Source: Thraustochytrium sp. TN22 (lineage: Eukaryota > Sar > Bigyra > Thraustochytrida > Thraustochytriidae). From it: a DNA stretch of 64,000 nucleotides. Shown piece after piece: positions 41,835 through 51,773 of this stretch; within the stretch, counting starts at the first letter, position 1; each line of letters begins with the position of its first letter. The notes under the pieces are model-generated. The model did no database searches, was not told where the DNA came from, and saw nothing but the letters and a program-made list of their open reading frames with translations. The position numbers and the translations under genes are program-made. The stretch is from assembly GCA_013306675.1 (NCBI GenBank), contig JABLUY010000077.1, forward strand, positions 62,001 to 126,000. The letters run 5' to 3'.

Positions 41835-42232
41835 GCCTCTAGCTAGCTAGAAATCTTTTGCACTCACTTTGCAGCAGTGGTATCGTTACGGCCGGCCCGT
41901 TCGGGCGACGAGCCGTCGATCTGTGGCACCGGTGCCACGGTGCACCATTGGCGCTCCTGGACTCGGGGCGCAGGCGTGGGCGCAGACTACTTGCTCACAG
42001 ACAATGCTCAGCCGGGATCCTCTGAATCATCAACGTGCTTTGGCTCGCGTTGAATCCGCAGAGTGGTGTCAGAGTACTGAAGCTCCTGAAAAGCGCTGCT
42101 GACGTGAGTCTGCGTGCACACCGATGAGCTCCATCGAGCTAGCCAAATAGATCCCAACCACCAGCGCTGCGCCGCGCTGCGCTGCGCAGCGCTGCGCAGC
42201 GCTGCGCAGCGCCGCGTTCCCAAGCCTGCGGC
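41835..42232. other. Short intergenic region
   Basis: 398 bp between two plus-strand genes. Contains CTAGCTAGCTAG just after the stop (about 41839-41850), GGCACCGGTGCC near 41925 and the decamer repeat at 42163-42215 right before the next ATG. No gene seen. Confidence 0.6.
42163..42215. repeat. GCTGCGCAGC palindromic decamer repeat
   Basis: Three perfect GCTGCGCAGC units preceded by two variant ones, ending about 18 bp before the ATG at 42233. Each unit is its own reverse complement, so the 5' leader could fold strongly. Confidence 0.85.
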
Positions 42233-44392
42233 ATGGTGAGCGGCGCGGCGGCGGCGCGGTGCGCGCGCATCGCAGAGCCCGCCGCCGCGGCCGCACGTAT
42301 CGTCGACCTGACGGAGGACGACCCTGACATCATCATCTTGCTCGACTCCAAGGAGAGGGACGTAACCACCACCACAGGCTGCGGCGAGGACCTGGAGGAG
42401 GACGCATCGCGCGAAGCGAAGACCGAGTCGAGGGGCGGCGACGCTGCGCGCAGCCCAAGACGAGCCACCGAGCCCGCGCAGCAGACCGACGCGGCGATCA
42501 AGACGGAGGTGGAGTGCTGCTCCAGCAGCAACGAGAACGCGCGGGACTCGGAGCCCCTCCTCGCCATCGCCGCGGCAGGGAACCTGCAATCCGACGACGT
42601 CGGCGACGTCGCCGTGTATGAGCGAGACGCTGCGGTGGATGCGTCGCCAGAGCCGCTCAACGAGGTTGATGTGCAGGAGCGGCCGCAGCTCATCGATGCA
42701 GAGCCGCTCGATGAAGCGAGGGCGCAAGTCATCGCGTCGCTGGAGGAGGTGCTGCAGACAGCGGCGACGAGCCTCAAGAGACTGCGCGCGAAAGCAGACA
42801 CGCCAGGCGGCGCGCAAGATGAGATGCAGCTTGAACTAGGGCTTGTCGAGTCTCAGGTGCGCCGCCTGCGGTCAGCTGGGGCGACGATGCTGGAGGATGA
42901 CTTTGACGAGGAAGTGGTCCTGACGCAAGAGAAGATCGTTGCGCTCCTGGGCCGTATTCGAGAGGAGATGAAGCGTCTGGCCGCTGTCCGCCGCAGCCTT
43001 CGCAAGCCGTGCGTCGCGTTGGAGCAGGGACCGGAGGACGGGCGCGTTGCGCGAGAGTTGGCGGCTGCCGAGGAGCGCGGGCGAGACGGCCAAGGGCAAG
43101 CGCGCGAGGTTGCAATCGCGGGCCCCGCTCCGGATTTGCTCGTGCAAGGCAAGGCCAAGCAAGCCGCCCCTGCCACGCCTGCGCCCGGACGAATCGTGCC
43201 GGCGACTCCAGAGCGCGGCACCCTCACCACGTCCGAGTCTGACGAGAGCGACGAGACACGCGCGGCCGCTGCCGACGAGCGCAGGCGAGACGGCCAAGGG
43301 CAAGCGCGCGAGGTTGCAATCGCGGGCCCCGCTCCGGATTTGCTCGTGCAAGGCAAGGCCAAGCAAGCCGCCCCTGCCACGCCTGCGCCCGGACGAATCG
43401 TGCCGGCGACTCCAGAGCGTGGCACCCTCACCACGTCCGAGTCTGACGAGAGCGACGAGACACGCGCGGCCGAGTCGCGCGCCGTCGAGAGTGCCACCTC
43501 ATGGCGAAGGCAGGACCCGAAGCGCGCAGCGATTGCCGCTGCCTGCCTCATGACCGAGGTGAACCGCAAGGACGGCTTGGCGCAGCGACGTGCCCTGGAT
43601 GCCGTGATCAAGAAGCTCAAGTCGAGGACGCCGGCCGCGAGGGACGAGGCCAAGAGGCAAAAGATCATGGCCAGGGTCGCGAAGCGCAGCGCGCGGTCGC
43701 GCGCGGACCAGCAAAAGGACAAGGACCTCCGGCTTCGGCGGCGCATGGACGAGTCGAACCAGAATTTGCAAGGCCTCCTGAGGCTGCCGCTGCAGCAGGA
43801 CGTCGCGGAGCTGGAGGAGAAGCGGGTGCTCTACGCGATGGCATCCAGGACCGTGACCGCGTCGGCGCGCAAGTTTGGGGTGGCGCAACTCCGCGCCGCC
43901 GCCGCCGTGCAGGGTCGGCCGCAACCTCATGCTGCCGCCGGCGGCGAGCAACTCCACCACATTCGCGGTGCACCGCAGCCTGCACAGCAGCGAGCAACCC
44001 AGCAACCGAGAACCACCGGCCTTCAGCCTGCCAGTGGTGGTGGCGCGCCCGGAGCTGCGTCGCGAGACATGTGCGACCCTGCGACTGCAAGTCCGCTGAT
44101 GAGTCCGGCCACTCCTAGGCCAACCACTGGCAGTGCGTCGAAGCGCGGGCCGCGCGGCCACGACTCAAACCACTGGCAGCCACCGACTCCTGCTACCGTG
44201 ACCGTGACCAGCAGGGAGAACTTGAAGCTTGCCAATGCCAGCCACGGCGTCGAGCCACCCACTGGCACTGGCACGGGCAGATTTGAGCCCGATTTGCAGG
44301 CCGAGCTCGATCTCGAGCGAGCAATCGAGCTCCAGTGGCAGGCGGAGGAAGCCGCAGCCCGCCAGACCGACCTCCTCGACGAACTGGCATGA
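42233..44392 (+). CDS. Probable nuclear protein with SUMO-interaction-like motifs
   Basis: 719 residues from ATG at 42233. Near the start, IVDLTEDD at 23-30 and IIILLDSKE at 33-41 look like two SUMO-interacting motifs: a hydrophobic core next to acidic residues, as in SUMO-targeted ubiquitin ligases; no RING finger follows here. A helical, acidic middle (ASLEEVLQTAATSLKRLRAK) leads to two nearly identical 68-residue units (DNA 43081-43475) ending in TPERGTLTTSESDESDE. The C-terminal half is basic and helical (RRALDAVIKKLKSR, RDEAKRQKIMARVAKRSARS, KDKDLRLRRRMDE), then Gln/Ala/Pro-rich, with a final acidic helix (DLERAIELQWQAEEAA). I recognise no family. It lies between the two zinc-repeat membrane genes on the same strand. 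Nuclear location is inferred from the basic stretches and SIM-like motifs. Confidence 0.75.
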   Translation: MVSGAAAARCARIAEPAAAAARIVDLTEDDPDIIILLDSKERDVTTTTGCGEDLEEDASREAKTESRGGDAARSPRRATEPAQQTDAAIKTEVECCSSSNENARDSEPLLAIAAAGNLQSDDVGDVAVYERDAAVDASPEPLNEVDVQERPQLIDAEPLDEARAQVIASLEEVLQTAATSLKRLRAKADTPGGAQDEMQLELGLVESQVRRLRSAGATMLEDDFDEEVVLTQEKIVALLGRIREEMKRLAAVRRSLRKPCVALEQGPEDGRVARELAAAEERGRDGQGQAREVAIAGPAPDLLVQGKAKQAAPATPAPGRIVPATPERGTLTTSESDESDETRAAAADERRRDGQGQAREVAIAGPAPDLLVQGKAKQAAPATPAPGRIVPATPERGTLTTSESDESDETRAAESRAVESATSWRRQDPKRAAIAAACLMTEVNRKDGLAQRRALDAVIKKLKSRTPAARDEAKRQKIMARVAKRSARSRADQQKDKDLRLRRRMDESNQNLQGLLRLPLQQDVAELEEKRVLYAMASRTVTASARKFGVAQLRAAAAVQGRPQPHAAAGGEQLHHIRGAPQPAQQRATQQPRTTGLQPASGGGAPGAASRDMCDPATASPLMSPATPRPTTGSASKRGPRGHDSNHWQPPTPATVTVTSRENLKLANASHGVEPPTGTGTGRFEPDLQAELDLERAIELQWQAEEAAARQTDLLDELA
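43081..43475 (+). repeat. Near-identical 204-bp tandem duplication in the SIM-like gene
   Basis: Two direct copies with period 204 bp (43081-43284 and 43285 to about 43475). Over the shared 190 bp I see about one substitution (GAGCGCGGC versus GAGCGTGGC). The length is a multiple of three, so the frame is kept. Confidence 0.92.
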
Positions 44393-45117
44393 CTCTGTGC
44401 CAATGTAAGTAGCCAATGTTTTGCGCAAGCCCGGGCTTTTTGTTTGGTTGCCGTGCGGTGCGGTGGAGAGCGTGCTGCGCGAAGTACTCATTTGGAGGTA
44501 CCCGGTACCATGGTATGGTACCGCTGTGATTGGAGCCTGGCTGGGTCCGGCGCCTCCCGGACTCCGGCCGCGGAGGAGGCCACGCCGCCACGGGCTCGGA
44601 CTCAGGGCGCGAACGCTTGACTGTAGTACTTGCAAGGACTCCGGACCCGACGGGAGCTCACGCTGCGCAGGTTCTTGCTCTCGAAAGGGCTGGCGTAATT
44701 CTCGCTTCGCTCTCCAAGTCGTGACGCGACGTGGCCGCTCTCAAGCCACGGCACGTCGAGTTTGAGGCCTCCAAGCTACCAAGGCCCAGGCCTCAAGTGG
44801 CGCAACACAGGACAACCCGGCGGGCCGGCGGGCCGGCGGCGGGGTTGCGCTTGGCATGACTGCTCGCTCCTAAGCTACTTCTACGGCGTGGCCGCCAGTC
44901 TCGCGAGATCAGGATCGACCTGGCTGCTGCGGCGCGTGAAGATCGGGCCCGCGCCAGGCTGGTGGCCGCGCCGACCGCGACACTTTCGCGCTCGCCTCGG
45001 CGCTTCCACGCCGCCGCCGGCCCGCGCAAGCCCGCGAAAGCCTCGGTCGCAGCCACTGGCCGCGAGCAAATGCGCAAAGGTCCGCGGAAGCTCGCTCCCT
45101 CTGCAAGGCCGGCGACC
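44393..45117. other. Intergenic region upstream of the second zinc-type membrane gene
   Basis: Contains three GGTACC sites within 25 bp (44497-44522) and a CGGGCCGGCGGGCCGGCGG run near 44820. The frame of the following gene is open back to 44962, but that part is Ala/Arg/Pro-rich. No separate gene seen. Confidence 0.55.
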
Positions 45118-48100
45118 ATGGACCCGGCGGGCGTGCCCGAGCTGGAGGACGGGAGCGGCGGCAAGTCCGCGGGCACCAACATAATGCGCGCGGACCGGTG
45201 CCGAAGGTTGCACTGGATTGGCGCCGGCGCCAAGAGATGCGCGCGGCCATGGACGCAAGGCCGAACTTGGTGCCAGATCTTTGCGCTGGTGACCTCCTTC
45301 GTCGCGCTGGTGCTCGACCTGGTCTTTTTGGGCATCTGGATCGCTCTGGTCGCGCGCCTGGGTGCTTCGGAAGCGGGCCCCGTGTCGAGCGACGAATGCG
45401 TAGGCCTGCCGGCGATCGCGCAGGCCAACATCACCACCGAGATGTTGTGGCTTGGCCGCTGCATCGATGTCGGCGAGTTGCGCGACCTCTTGAGCCAGAG
45501 CACCGGCCTCAGCCCGTACGACTTCTCCTTCAAGGCCGCGTATGCGTGGGACACGGACGCCCAACGTGACGAGGCCGCTGAGCTATTCAGCAGCACAAGC
45601 GGTTGCTTCGACGAGTCCGCCGCGGCCTTGAACGTCCTTCTTCAGCTCATCTGGGTGCCTCTCCTCGCCACCTTTGCCTACGCATCGTCGCGTGCACGCA
45701 AGGGTGAGCAAGCCTTTCGTATCTTCCGAGCCAAGCTGACTGCAAAGGTTCTCAAGACCGACGTCTGGCCCTTCCCTCGTTGGCGGAGGTGCAGCTGGTA
45801 TGTGCGCCGCGCGCTGTGCTCTCGCAACAAGCAGTGGCTCGAGTTCGACGAATATCTGGAAAGCTTCTACCAAAAGTATGCAAAGCTCGACGACGAGCCC
45901 GAGACTGGATGGCCTGCCGAGCTTGACAACGTGTGGCAGAGCTACGTCCACTTACAGGGCTATCCAGACATGGAGAGGATGGAAGATTCAGGCGGAGCCA
46001 ACCCGCAAGAGCGAGACGCTACGAAACTCTACGAGGTCCTGTTCTCCGTGGACAACGAGTTTTTCCGTACGAGAAAATGGTGGCGGCCCTGGTGGAAGTC
46101 GTGCTGGGAACGAGTCTTGCGCCTTTTGAAACCCTGCTGGGACCGAATCCTGTGGCCCTGTGTGAACCCCTGCCGGGAGCGTGTCCTGCAGCACTGCTTG
46201 CGGCCCTTGGGGAGATGCATCCTGCAGTGCTGGCAACGCTGGCGCGGCCGTGGGGGGGAAGACCTCGGCGACTCCCAAAGGGAACGAGCGATTAGCTCAG
46301 GGGCGGAGCCAGAACGGCCGAACCATCAAGTGAATCCTCGCGTCGTTTCCGACAAGAGGAGCTGGGGAAGCGACGAAGAGGACGGGTCCAACCCGGAGGA
46401 CGACACCGAAACCCACGCTGCGCCGTACAAGCCTGCCGGCACTTACCGATACGTTGTGTTCAGGCGTCTCTTGCGAGCGTGGCGCACGACGCGCTTTTGG
46501 TTGGTTTTGTCCTTCCTGAGCGTCGCGCTGAGTATGGGCGTCAGCATTGTGGAAATCACGCGCGTCTACTCCCCTACTGAAGCGGAAGAAAACCTTGGGA
46601 TCCCATCCTGCCCAAGGCTCTCTGACGCTCCGGCGGCGGCCCAGGTGCTGTTTGGAGGCCTCTGTGAGCCGTGGATCGAAGTTCAGGCGGTGCTGCGCAT
46701 CATCGAGGACGCCGGGGCGCTTCTGGACCAGGGCGGTGACCTCGCCAATGCCGTGGCCGATGCCACAGACCTGCAGGAGTACCTGAGCCCACTCCAGCGG
46801 CTCTTTGCGCAGATGAGGGAGTGCGCCGCGAGGTCTCCTTCGGTGCGCTCTGGAGCAGGGGCAAAGCTGGCCTTTCTCATTCTCTTCGTGCCGCTCGTCA
46901 GCCAGTACGGCAAGTCCAACATCGACCGCAGCAAGATACAACCCCGCGAAGGCGGTGCGCCTCCTCAGGGTCGGCCTCCTCAGGGACGCCGTCGTCGTAG
47001 GAGACGGTCAGCAAGCGACGACCACCCCCACCCGAATCCCGGGAGCGACAGCGACGAGGACGAGGATGTAAGCAACGATGACAATAGCCAGCAAGGTGGG
47101 CCACGCGACTTCCCGGAGCCTCCGCCACGCGACTTCCCGGGGCCTCCGCCACGCGTCTCGAGACGGCCACGGCGTTCGGCCCGTCGCAGCCGCAGGTCAG
47201 GCCGGCCAAACGACGACGAGGACCATGGCGATCCTCCTGCAGCCGATGATGCCTACGAGTCGGAACCCAGCGACTCCGTGGAACCACCTGCCGACGACGA
47301 GTCGGAAGCAAGCGATGATGCCCCAGATCTGTGGTGTTATGAGCACGAACGTGAGACCGACGACCACAGCGACGGCCACTGCCTCGTGTGCGAAGACCCG
47401 TGTACGCGCTGCGAAGGCAAGGGAATCCACGGCGCGCGGCTTCCTGCGCGCGAGGAGTGTACGGAGCACTGGTGCCAGGACCACGATCGTGCAGCGGAGG
47501 AAGGCAAGGTCGGCGAATGCATCGTCTGTATCTACGGGTTATGCTCCGACCACGGCGACGATGAGGGCCCCGTGGCTCGGCGCGAGTGCGACCTGCACTG
47601 GTGCTTTGACGCGAAGCACGAACGCATTGGGGATGGTGGCCTGCACAAACCCTGCGACACGTGCCTCGACCCGTGTGGGGCCTGTGTGGACGGCCACAAG
47701 TTGCCCCGGACAAAGTGCCCGGAACACTTTTGTGCCGACCATCAGCGGGACAAGCCCTGCCACGTGTGCGATGATCCTTGCGCATGCCATGCAGACCGCG
47801 CACTCCAAGAGTGCGTCGATTGCTTCTGCGCGCGCCATGACCTGCCCCTCTGCGAGGACTTCGACAGCTGCCAGAATGGCTTCTGCCCGCGGTGCAACTG
47901 CCCCATGTGCAAACGCGCCTTGCGGGACGGAGAGGCGCTCATGGAGAACGGCCGCTGCGAGGACTGTCAGGGCAAGTGCGACCACGGCATCCAGCTGGAG
48001 ACCTGCAACATTTGCTGGTGCGAGGAGCATGCAACAGCACGTGGGCCGCGCCTTGTCGACTGTCCGGACTGCGGTGGAGAATTTGAGACGCTTCCCGCAG

Positions 48101-49065
48101 AGACGTTACGCTTCTGCGGGGGCAAGCCACTCTATATTCCGCTTCCCCTCACCAAGACGCGCTTTTGCAAGCTCGTCGCCAAGCTGTACAACTGCACCGA
48201 GATCATCAAGAATGGAAACATCTCGGATGACCAAAAACTCAAGTGGTGTGAGGTCTGGAAGCACGTCAGGCGGCACGGGAACAACCGTGCGGCGATGTCA
48301 CGGCAGACAACTTTCGTGACAAGCGGAACTCCAGTTGAGGCCAGATACAGCTTCGCGATTCGTGCCACAAGTGCGGCCCTGAGGGACGGCACTTTTCAGC
48401 ATCTACTGCATGCCCCGGGCAACCGGTGCTGTCCAGAGCTAAGAGAGACGCCCATTTGCCTGGGAACTCCTTGGGTCCTGAACGATTCAAGCTTCGTGAC
48501 CGCGCAGAACGCTGTCAATATCATCCTTGGGGACGCCAGCGAGAGGGCTCCACATCAACGCCCAGACGAGAAATTTGGGAATGGTGAAGTGCGACGTGCC
48601 CTGACTTCGCGGTTCAAACCGCCCAACACATGCGGAAACGAGGACGAGGCACCCCCTACCTTTGACTCAGACCCGGGAGACGGCGAGGAAACGCGACGCT
48701 GGTGGATTCAGGGTGAGGATGAGGAGTCTGTCGAGCCGATGTTGGACAAGCTACAGATTGAAGGCGACGACAGCGACATCCTCGAGCTCGCCTTCTTCGC
48801 ATGGCTCAGCGGTCATTCACGTCTACAGGGCGAAGGCGAGGTCGGTGACTACTATCGATATCTCGATCTTCCATTCCTCAAGAAGTACCTAGAGCCTGAA
48901 GTCTTTGAGAAGATCGGAGCCCGTCTTAACACGCCTGGTCCTCCTGGCGAGTCAGAAGTTCACCGAGCTTCGCGCATCATGGACGAGCTGCGTGAAGAGA
49001 TGAACACCCGCGACCGCGAACCACGAGACTGCTCCTGTGATGATCCACACCACACTACAAACTAA
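45118..49065 (+). CDS. Four-pass membrane protein with Cys/His-rich tail, short-array paralogue
   Basis: Start chosen at the ATG at 45118 in GCGACCATGG (MDPAGVPELEDG), giving 1315 residues. It follows the gene at 35229 through its length: TM1 (FVALVLDLVFLGIWIALVA), an outer loop with ELLWLGRCID-like LWLGRCIDVGELRDLL and SGCFDES, TM2 (LLQLIWVPLLATFAYA), a cytosolic stretch, TM3 (SVALSMGVSIVEITRVY), a second loop with IPSCPRLSDAP, TM4 (AKLAFLILFVPLVSQY), an Arg/Asp/Ser-rich linker instead of the Gly-rich one, then the Cys/His region. Here only one regular 32-residue repeat exists (KPCHVCDDPCACHADRAL), flanked by the irregular units (CLVCEDPCTRC, CPRCNCPMCKRAL). The tail PLTKTRFCKLVAKLYNC and a final acidic domain are shared. 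It probably shows the ancestral layout before the 21-fold expansion. Function unknown. Confidence 0.88.
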   Translation: MDPAGVPELEDGSGGKSAGTNIMRADRCRRLHWIGAGAKRCARPWTQGRTWCQIFALVTSFVALVLDLVFLGIWIALVARLGASEAGPVSSDECVGLPAIAQANITTEMLWLGRCIDVGELRDLLSQSTGLSPYDFSFKAAYAWDTDAQRDEAAELFSSTSGCFDESAAALNVLLQLIWVPLLATFAYASSRARKGEQAFRIFRAKLTAKVLKTDVWPFPRWRRCSWYVRRALCSRNKQWLEFDEYLESFYQKYAKLDDEPETGWPAELDNVWQSYVHLQGYPDMERMEDSGGANPQERDATKLYEVLFSVDNEFFRTRKWWRPWWKSCWERVLRLLKPCWDRILWPCVNPCRERVLQHCLRPLGRCILQCWQRWRGRGGEDLGDSQRERAISSGAEPERPNHQVNPRVVSDKRSWGSDEEDGSNPEDDTETHAAPYKPAGTYRYVVFRRLLRAWRTTRFWLVLSFLSVALSMGVSIVEITRVYSPTEAEENLGIPSCPRLSDAPAAAQVLFGGLCEPWIEVQAVLRIIEDAGALLDQGGDLANAVADATDLQEYLSPLQRLFAQMRECAARSPSVRSGAGAKLAFLILFVPLVSQYGKSNIDRSKIQPREGGAPPQGRPPQGRRRRRRRSASDDHPHPNPGSDSDEDEDVSNDDNSQQGGPRDFPEPPPRDFPGPPPRVSRRPRRSARRSRRSGRPNDDEDHGDPPAADDAYESEPSDSVEPPADDESEASDDAPDLWCYEHERETDDHSDGHCLVCEDPCTRCEGKGIHGARLPAREECTEHWCQDHDRAAEEGKVGECIVCIYGLCSDHGDDEGPVARRECDLHWCFDAKHERIGDGGLHKPCDTCLDPCGACVDGHKLPRTKCPEHFCADHQRDKPCHVCDDPCACHADRALQECVDCFCARHDLPLCEDFDSCQNGFCPRCNCPMCKRALRDGEALMENGRCEDCQGKCDHGIQLETCNICWCEEHATARGPRLVDCPDCGGEFETLPAETLRFCGGKPLYIPLPLTKTRFCKLVAKLYNCTEIIKNGNISDDQKLKWCEVWKHVRRHGNNRAAMSRQTTFVTSGTPVEARYSFAIRATSAALRDGTFQHLLHAPGNRCCPELRETPICLGTPWVLNDSSFVTAQNAVNIILGDASERAPHQRPDEKFGNGEVRRALTSRFKPPNTCGNEDEAPPTFDSDPGDGEETRRWWIQGEDEESVEPMLDKLQIEGDDSDILELAFFAWLSGHSRLQGEGEVGDYYRYLDLPFLKKYLEPEVFEKIGARLNTPGPPGESEVHRASRIMDELREEMNTRDREPRDCSCDDPHHTTN

Positions 49066-49729
49066 AAGAAGGAAAAGTGCCCCTCGAAAGCGTGCGAAGC
49101 ATCTACCAGTGTCGGCGCAGCCTAAGCGGGGGGCGGGTTCGGCGCGGTCGGATGAGGTGCAACCCAGCAAGTCGCCTCCTCTCACTGGCCCGCGTACCCG
49201 CCCTCCAGCACCACCTCGGCCGCAATTCTCCTGTCCCGCCCAGGAGAATGGATACAACCCTGTCGTCGTCGCGCGTGCCCTTGTCAGCCACTTGGGCTGC
49301 CTACGGCCCGTTCGCTACCGTGTCGAAAATCTCGATCGTTGATTTCCACAATTTGTGCCGCGTCTTGCACCTCAGTATGGCCTGCTCCGCGTTGAAGGTG
49401 TTAGTTACTTCGTCGTTTCCGGCCACGCCCAGCACGTCGTCCTCATCGCCAGCGCAATTTTCCTGCAGATCTTGCAGTACTTGACGTCCTGCGCCGTGCC
49501 CCTTTTTAACAGGCCAGCTTTCTATGCACGGGCTTGCAGCGTCCAGCCACTGGACGGTCCCTGCTAGCTCAGGGCCAGCTCGGCGAGGTGGGTCTTGAGG
49601 GGGAAGTGGACGACGATGATGTCAGGGCGAGCCTGATCTTCATCTGATGAACAAGTCTATTTTGCATCGGCGCGGGTTCGGCAAGGAGAGCGGGACGAAA
49701 TTATCAGCCAGGAGTTGAATTTCCGAGCA
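49066..49729. other. Convergent intergenic region
   Basis: Lies between the stop of a plus-strand gene and the stop of a minus-strand gene, so it should hold two 3' ends. Less GC-rich near 49610-49730. Short open frames resemble nothing. No gene seen. Confidence 0.6.
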
Positions 49730-50959
49730 TTAGTTAGCGTCGTGGCCGTGATCGTGGTCGTCGTCGTGGTCGTCATTAGCGAGGATCTCGTCCAAGTCCG
49801 CGTCGCGCGAGAGGGGCTCTGGCGTGTCGGCCCAGTCGTCGATGGCATCGAGGCTCTTAATGAGCGCATCGTTGGCTGTCCGGAACTGCTGCACGGCCTG
49901 AACCAGGACGTCGGCTTGCTGCTCGCGCACAGCAGCGAGCTGCTCCTTGAACTTGCGGGTCTCATGGGTCTCCTCGACCTCGAGAAATCTCTTCCTGCAG
50001 GCCCTGTGGACAGCTGCGAAGGCGCTCAAAAAGGCGGACTGCTGGAGCTGGTTCTTGAACGGGGCAAAGGACCAGGAGCCGTCCTGACGCCGTTTGAACA
50101 GAGAGCAGCCGACACTCTTCTTCTTTGCCGTGGACCGGGCCGCTTCTGCCTCCGCATAGGCGATGTAGCCCCTGAGCATGAGCTCGTAAAAGCTCCAGAC
50201 GACGGGCGACTCCGACGTGATGTACTTGTCTGGGATCATGCCAAGAATGGCATAGTACGAGTCGCAGGCGAAGAGGGTCAATACTTGCTTGGTGCGCGGC
50301 CGAGTGCGGACCGACTGCAGCTTGACGGGCACGTCCTCAATGAGGAGGTCATCGGCTTTATCGCCCGCGAGCATCTGCGCTACGCGTGACTTGAACTTCT
50401 CGTACGTTGGGTAGTCCAGCTTGCGAAATGCGAGCTCTGTCACGCAGCGTTGCGCGCAGAGCATGTCGGCGTTCTGCATGTGCTCATCCTGCACTTTGCT
50501 GTAGTCCGGCGAGGCCACCGGGATGTTGCTCACGGCACGTAGCATCGCGGTGCCAACCTTGGAGATCTTCTTGGTCGAGTCCGTCATGACCGCCAGGTTC
50601 GACTTTACACGCGCGGTCAAAAGAAGCGAATGCTCGCGGGCCTCGCGGCTCTTGAGGGCATAGTGGCTGCTCGCGGCACCACCATATGCGCTGGTACTGG
50701 TCTTGCTTGTTGAGCTGCTCAGCGTTTGCGTTTGCTTCTGCTGATGCTTCTGCTGGTGCTGGTGGTGCTGGTGGTGCTGGCGGCGCGGGCCCGTCAGCCG
50801 GCGCCTCTTGCTGCCAGGGCCGTCCTCTTGCTCCGGCTCATCCTGCTGCGCTGCCCGCTTTGCCGTGAGCGGTGTTGTCGAGCCGCGCTCCTCGCTGTCG
50901 TTGCAGCTTGCCGCCTCGCGCGCTGGCAGCGGCACCTTCTGCTCCGCGACCACGTCCAT
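49730..50959 (-). CDS. Unknown protein, H-x2-C-R-x-R family, member 2
   Basis: 409 residues from ATG at 50959 (MDVVAEQKVPLP). N-terminal part disordered, with KRRRLTGPRR at 51-60 as a likely nuclear localisation signal and a Gln/His-rich tract at 61-78 (from CTG/TGG-type repeats). The conserved part starts near 100: helical SREAREHSLLLTARVKS, a KLDYPTYEKFKSRV stretch, TLFACDSYYAILG near 228-240, VVWSFYELMLRG at 253-264 and VHRACRKRFLEVE at 317-329. These match the order and spacing in the gene at 30540-31598. The end is acidic and closes with a His/Asp run (DDHDDDHDHGHD), a possible metal-binding tail absent from member 1. It diverges from the J-domain-like gene at 51774 across 814 bp. No known domain. 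Confidence 0.8.
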   Translation of the reverse strand: MDVVAEQKVPLPAREAASCNDSEERGSTTPLTAKRAAQQDEPEQEDGPGSKRRRLTGPRRQHHQHHQHQQKHQQKQTQTLSSSTSKTSTSAYGGAASSHYALKSREAREHSLLLTARVKSNLAVMTDSTKKISKVGTAMLRAVSNIPVASPDYSKVQDEHMQNADMLCAQRCVTELAFRKLDYPTYEKFKSRVAQMLAGDKADDLLIEDVPVKLQSVRTRPRTKQVLTLFACDSYYAILGMIPDKYITSESPVVWSFYELMLRGYIAYAEAEAARSTAKKKSVGCSLFKRRQDGSWSFAPFKNQLQQSAFLSAFAAVHRACRKRFLEVEETHETRKFKEQLAAVREQQADVLVQAVQQFRTANDALIKSLDAIDDWADTPEPLSRDADLDEILANDDHDDDHDHGHDAN

Positions 50960-51773
50960 CCTCTCGGAGGTTAGTTGATCAGCATCTGTCTGTCAGTCAG
51001 TCACGTCGCCGCCGCCACGGCCCGCCAGCAGGTCCGAGTCGTGCGCATGCAGTAAAGATCGGGCGGGCGGCGGCTAGGTCTCACGCAAGCCTTGCCGCTG
51101 TTCTGCCTGCGCGATCAATCAACTTGAACAGGCCTTGAATACCGAAGCCACACGTTCGGCCGGCCAGCCAACCCCCGCTCATCGCACACCGGCCGCAAGC
51201 GCGCGACTCGAAGCGAGCGACGGCGACCGTGCACTGGCAGGCCGCACGGCGGCGCGGTCGCGCAGGCATGCCGCGTCGCAGCCCGCGCGGGGCCCGAAGG
51301 AGCTGATCTGCTGCGGCTTCTGCGCGACTGACGCGCGTGCCGGTGGCTCAAGTTTGGTGCGTCGCGCGCGGCGGTTGGGTGGGGGAGCGCGGTCGGTGCA
51401 CGCGCTGTACGGCTGCGTCGCCTGCCACCGCGGCGCCGCGGCTTCGGATCACGACTGCGGCAGCGGCGCGACGCCGCGTGGCGCGGCCGTCACGGCAGCC
51501 GCGTGGCTCATCCGAGTCAGACTGGCAGGTGTGACTCCGTCGGATGTCCTAGGGTCATTGGCGGCAAGCAGGCGACTTGCTCAGGCTGCTGAAGAAACGC
51601 GAAGGCGACTGACTGCCTGGTGCCGGCGCTTGCTTCGCTCCACTCCGCTCGCACGCCAGCGCAGAGCCGCGCGCGCGGCGACCAGCACGCACGCGGCGCG
51701 GGAAGACTTGCCGCCGGCGCGCGGCCGGCCGCCTGCGCGTGGGCGGCTAACACTCCTGGACGCCGTCGGGGCC
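50960..51773. promoter_or_regulatory. Shared upstream region of the second divergent gene pair
   Basis: 814 bp between two diverging ATGs. Contains CTGTCTGTCAGTCAGTCAC near 50986-51004 and several CACTGGCAG-type motifs. The plus-strand frame is open back to 51135, but its product is Arg/Ala-rich and I regard it as leader. No clear core promoter element. Confidence 0.5.

Noticed and set aside
48600-48625. GGTTCAAACC-like sequence resembling a tRNA B box
   Set aside because: It lies inside the conserved reading frame of the membrane gene at 45118 and has no matching acceptor or anticodon arms.
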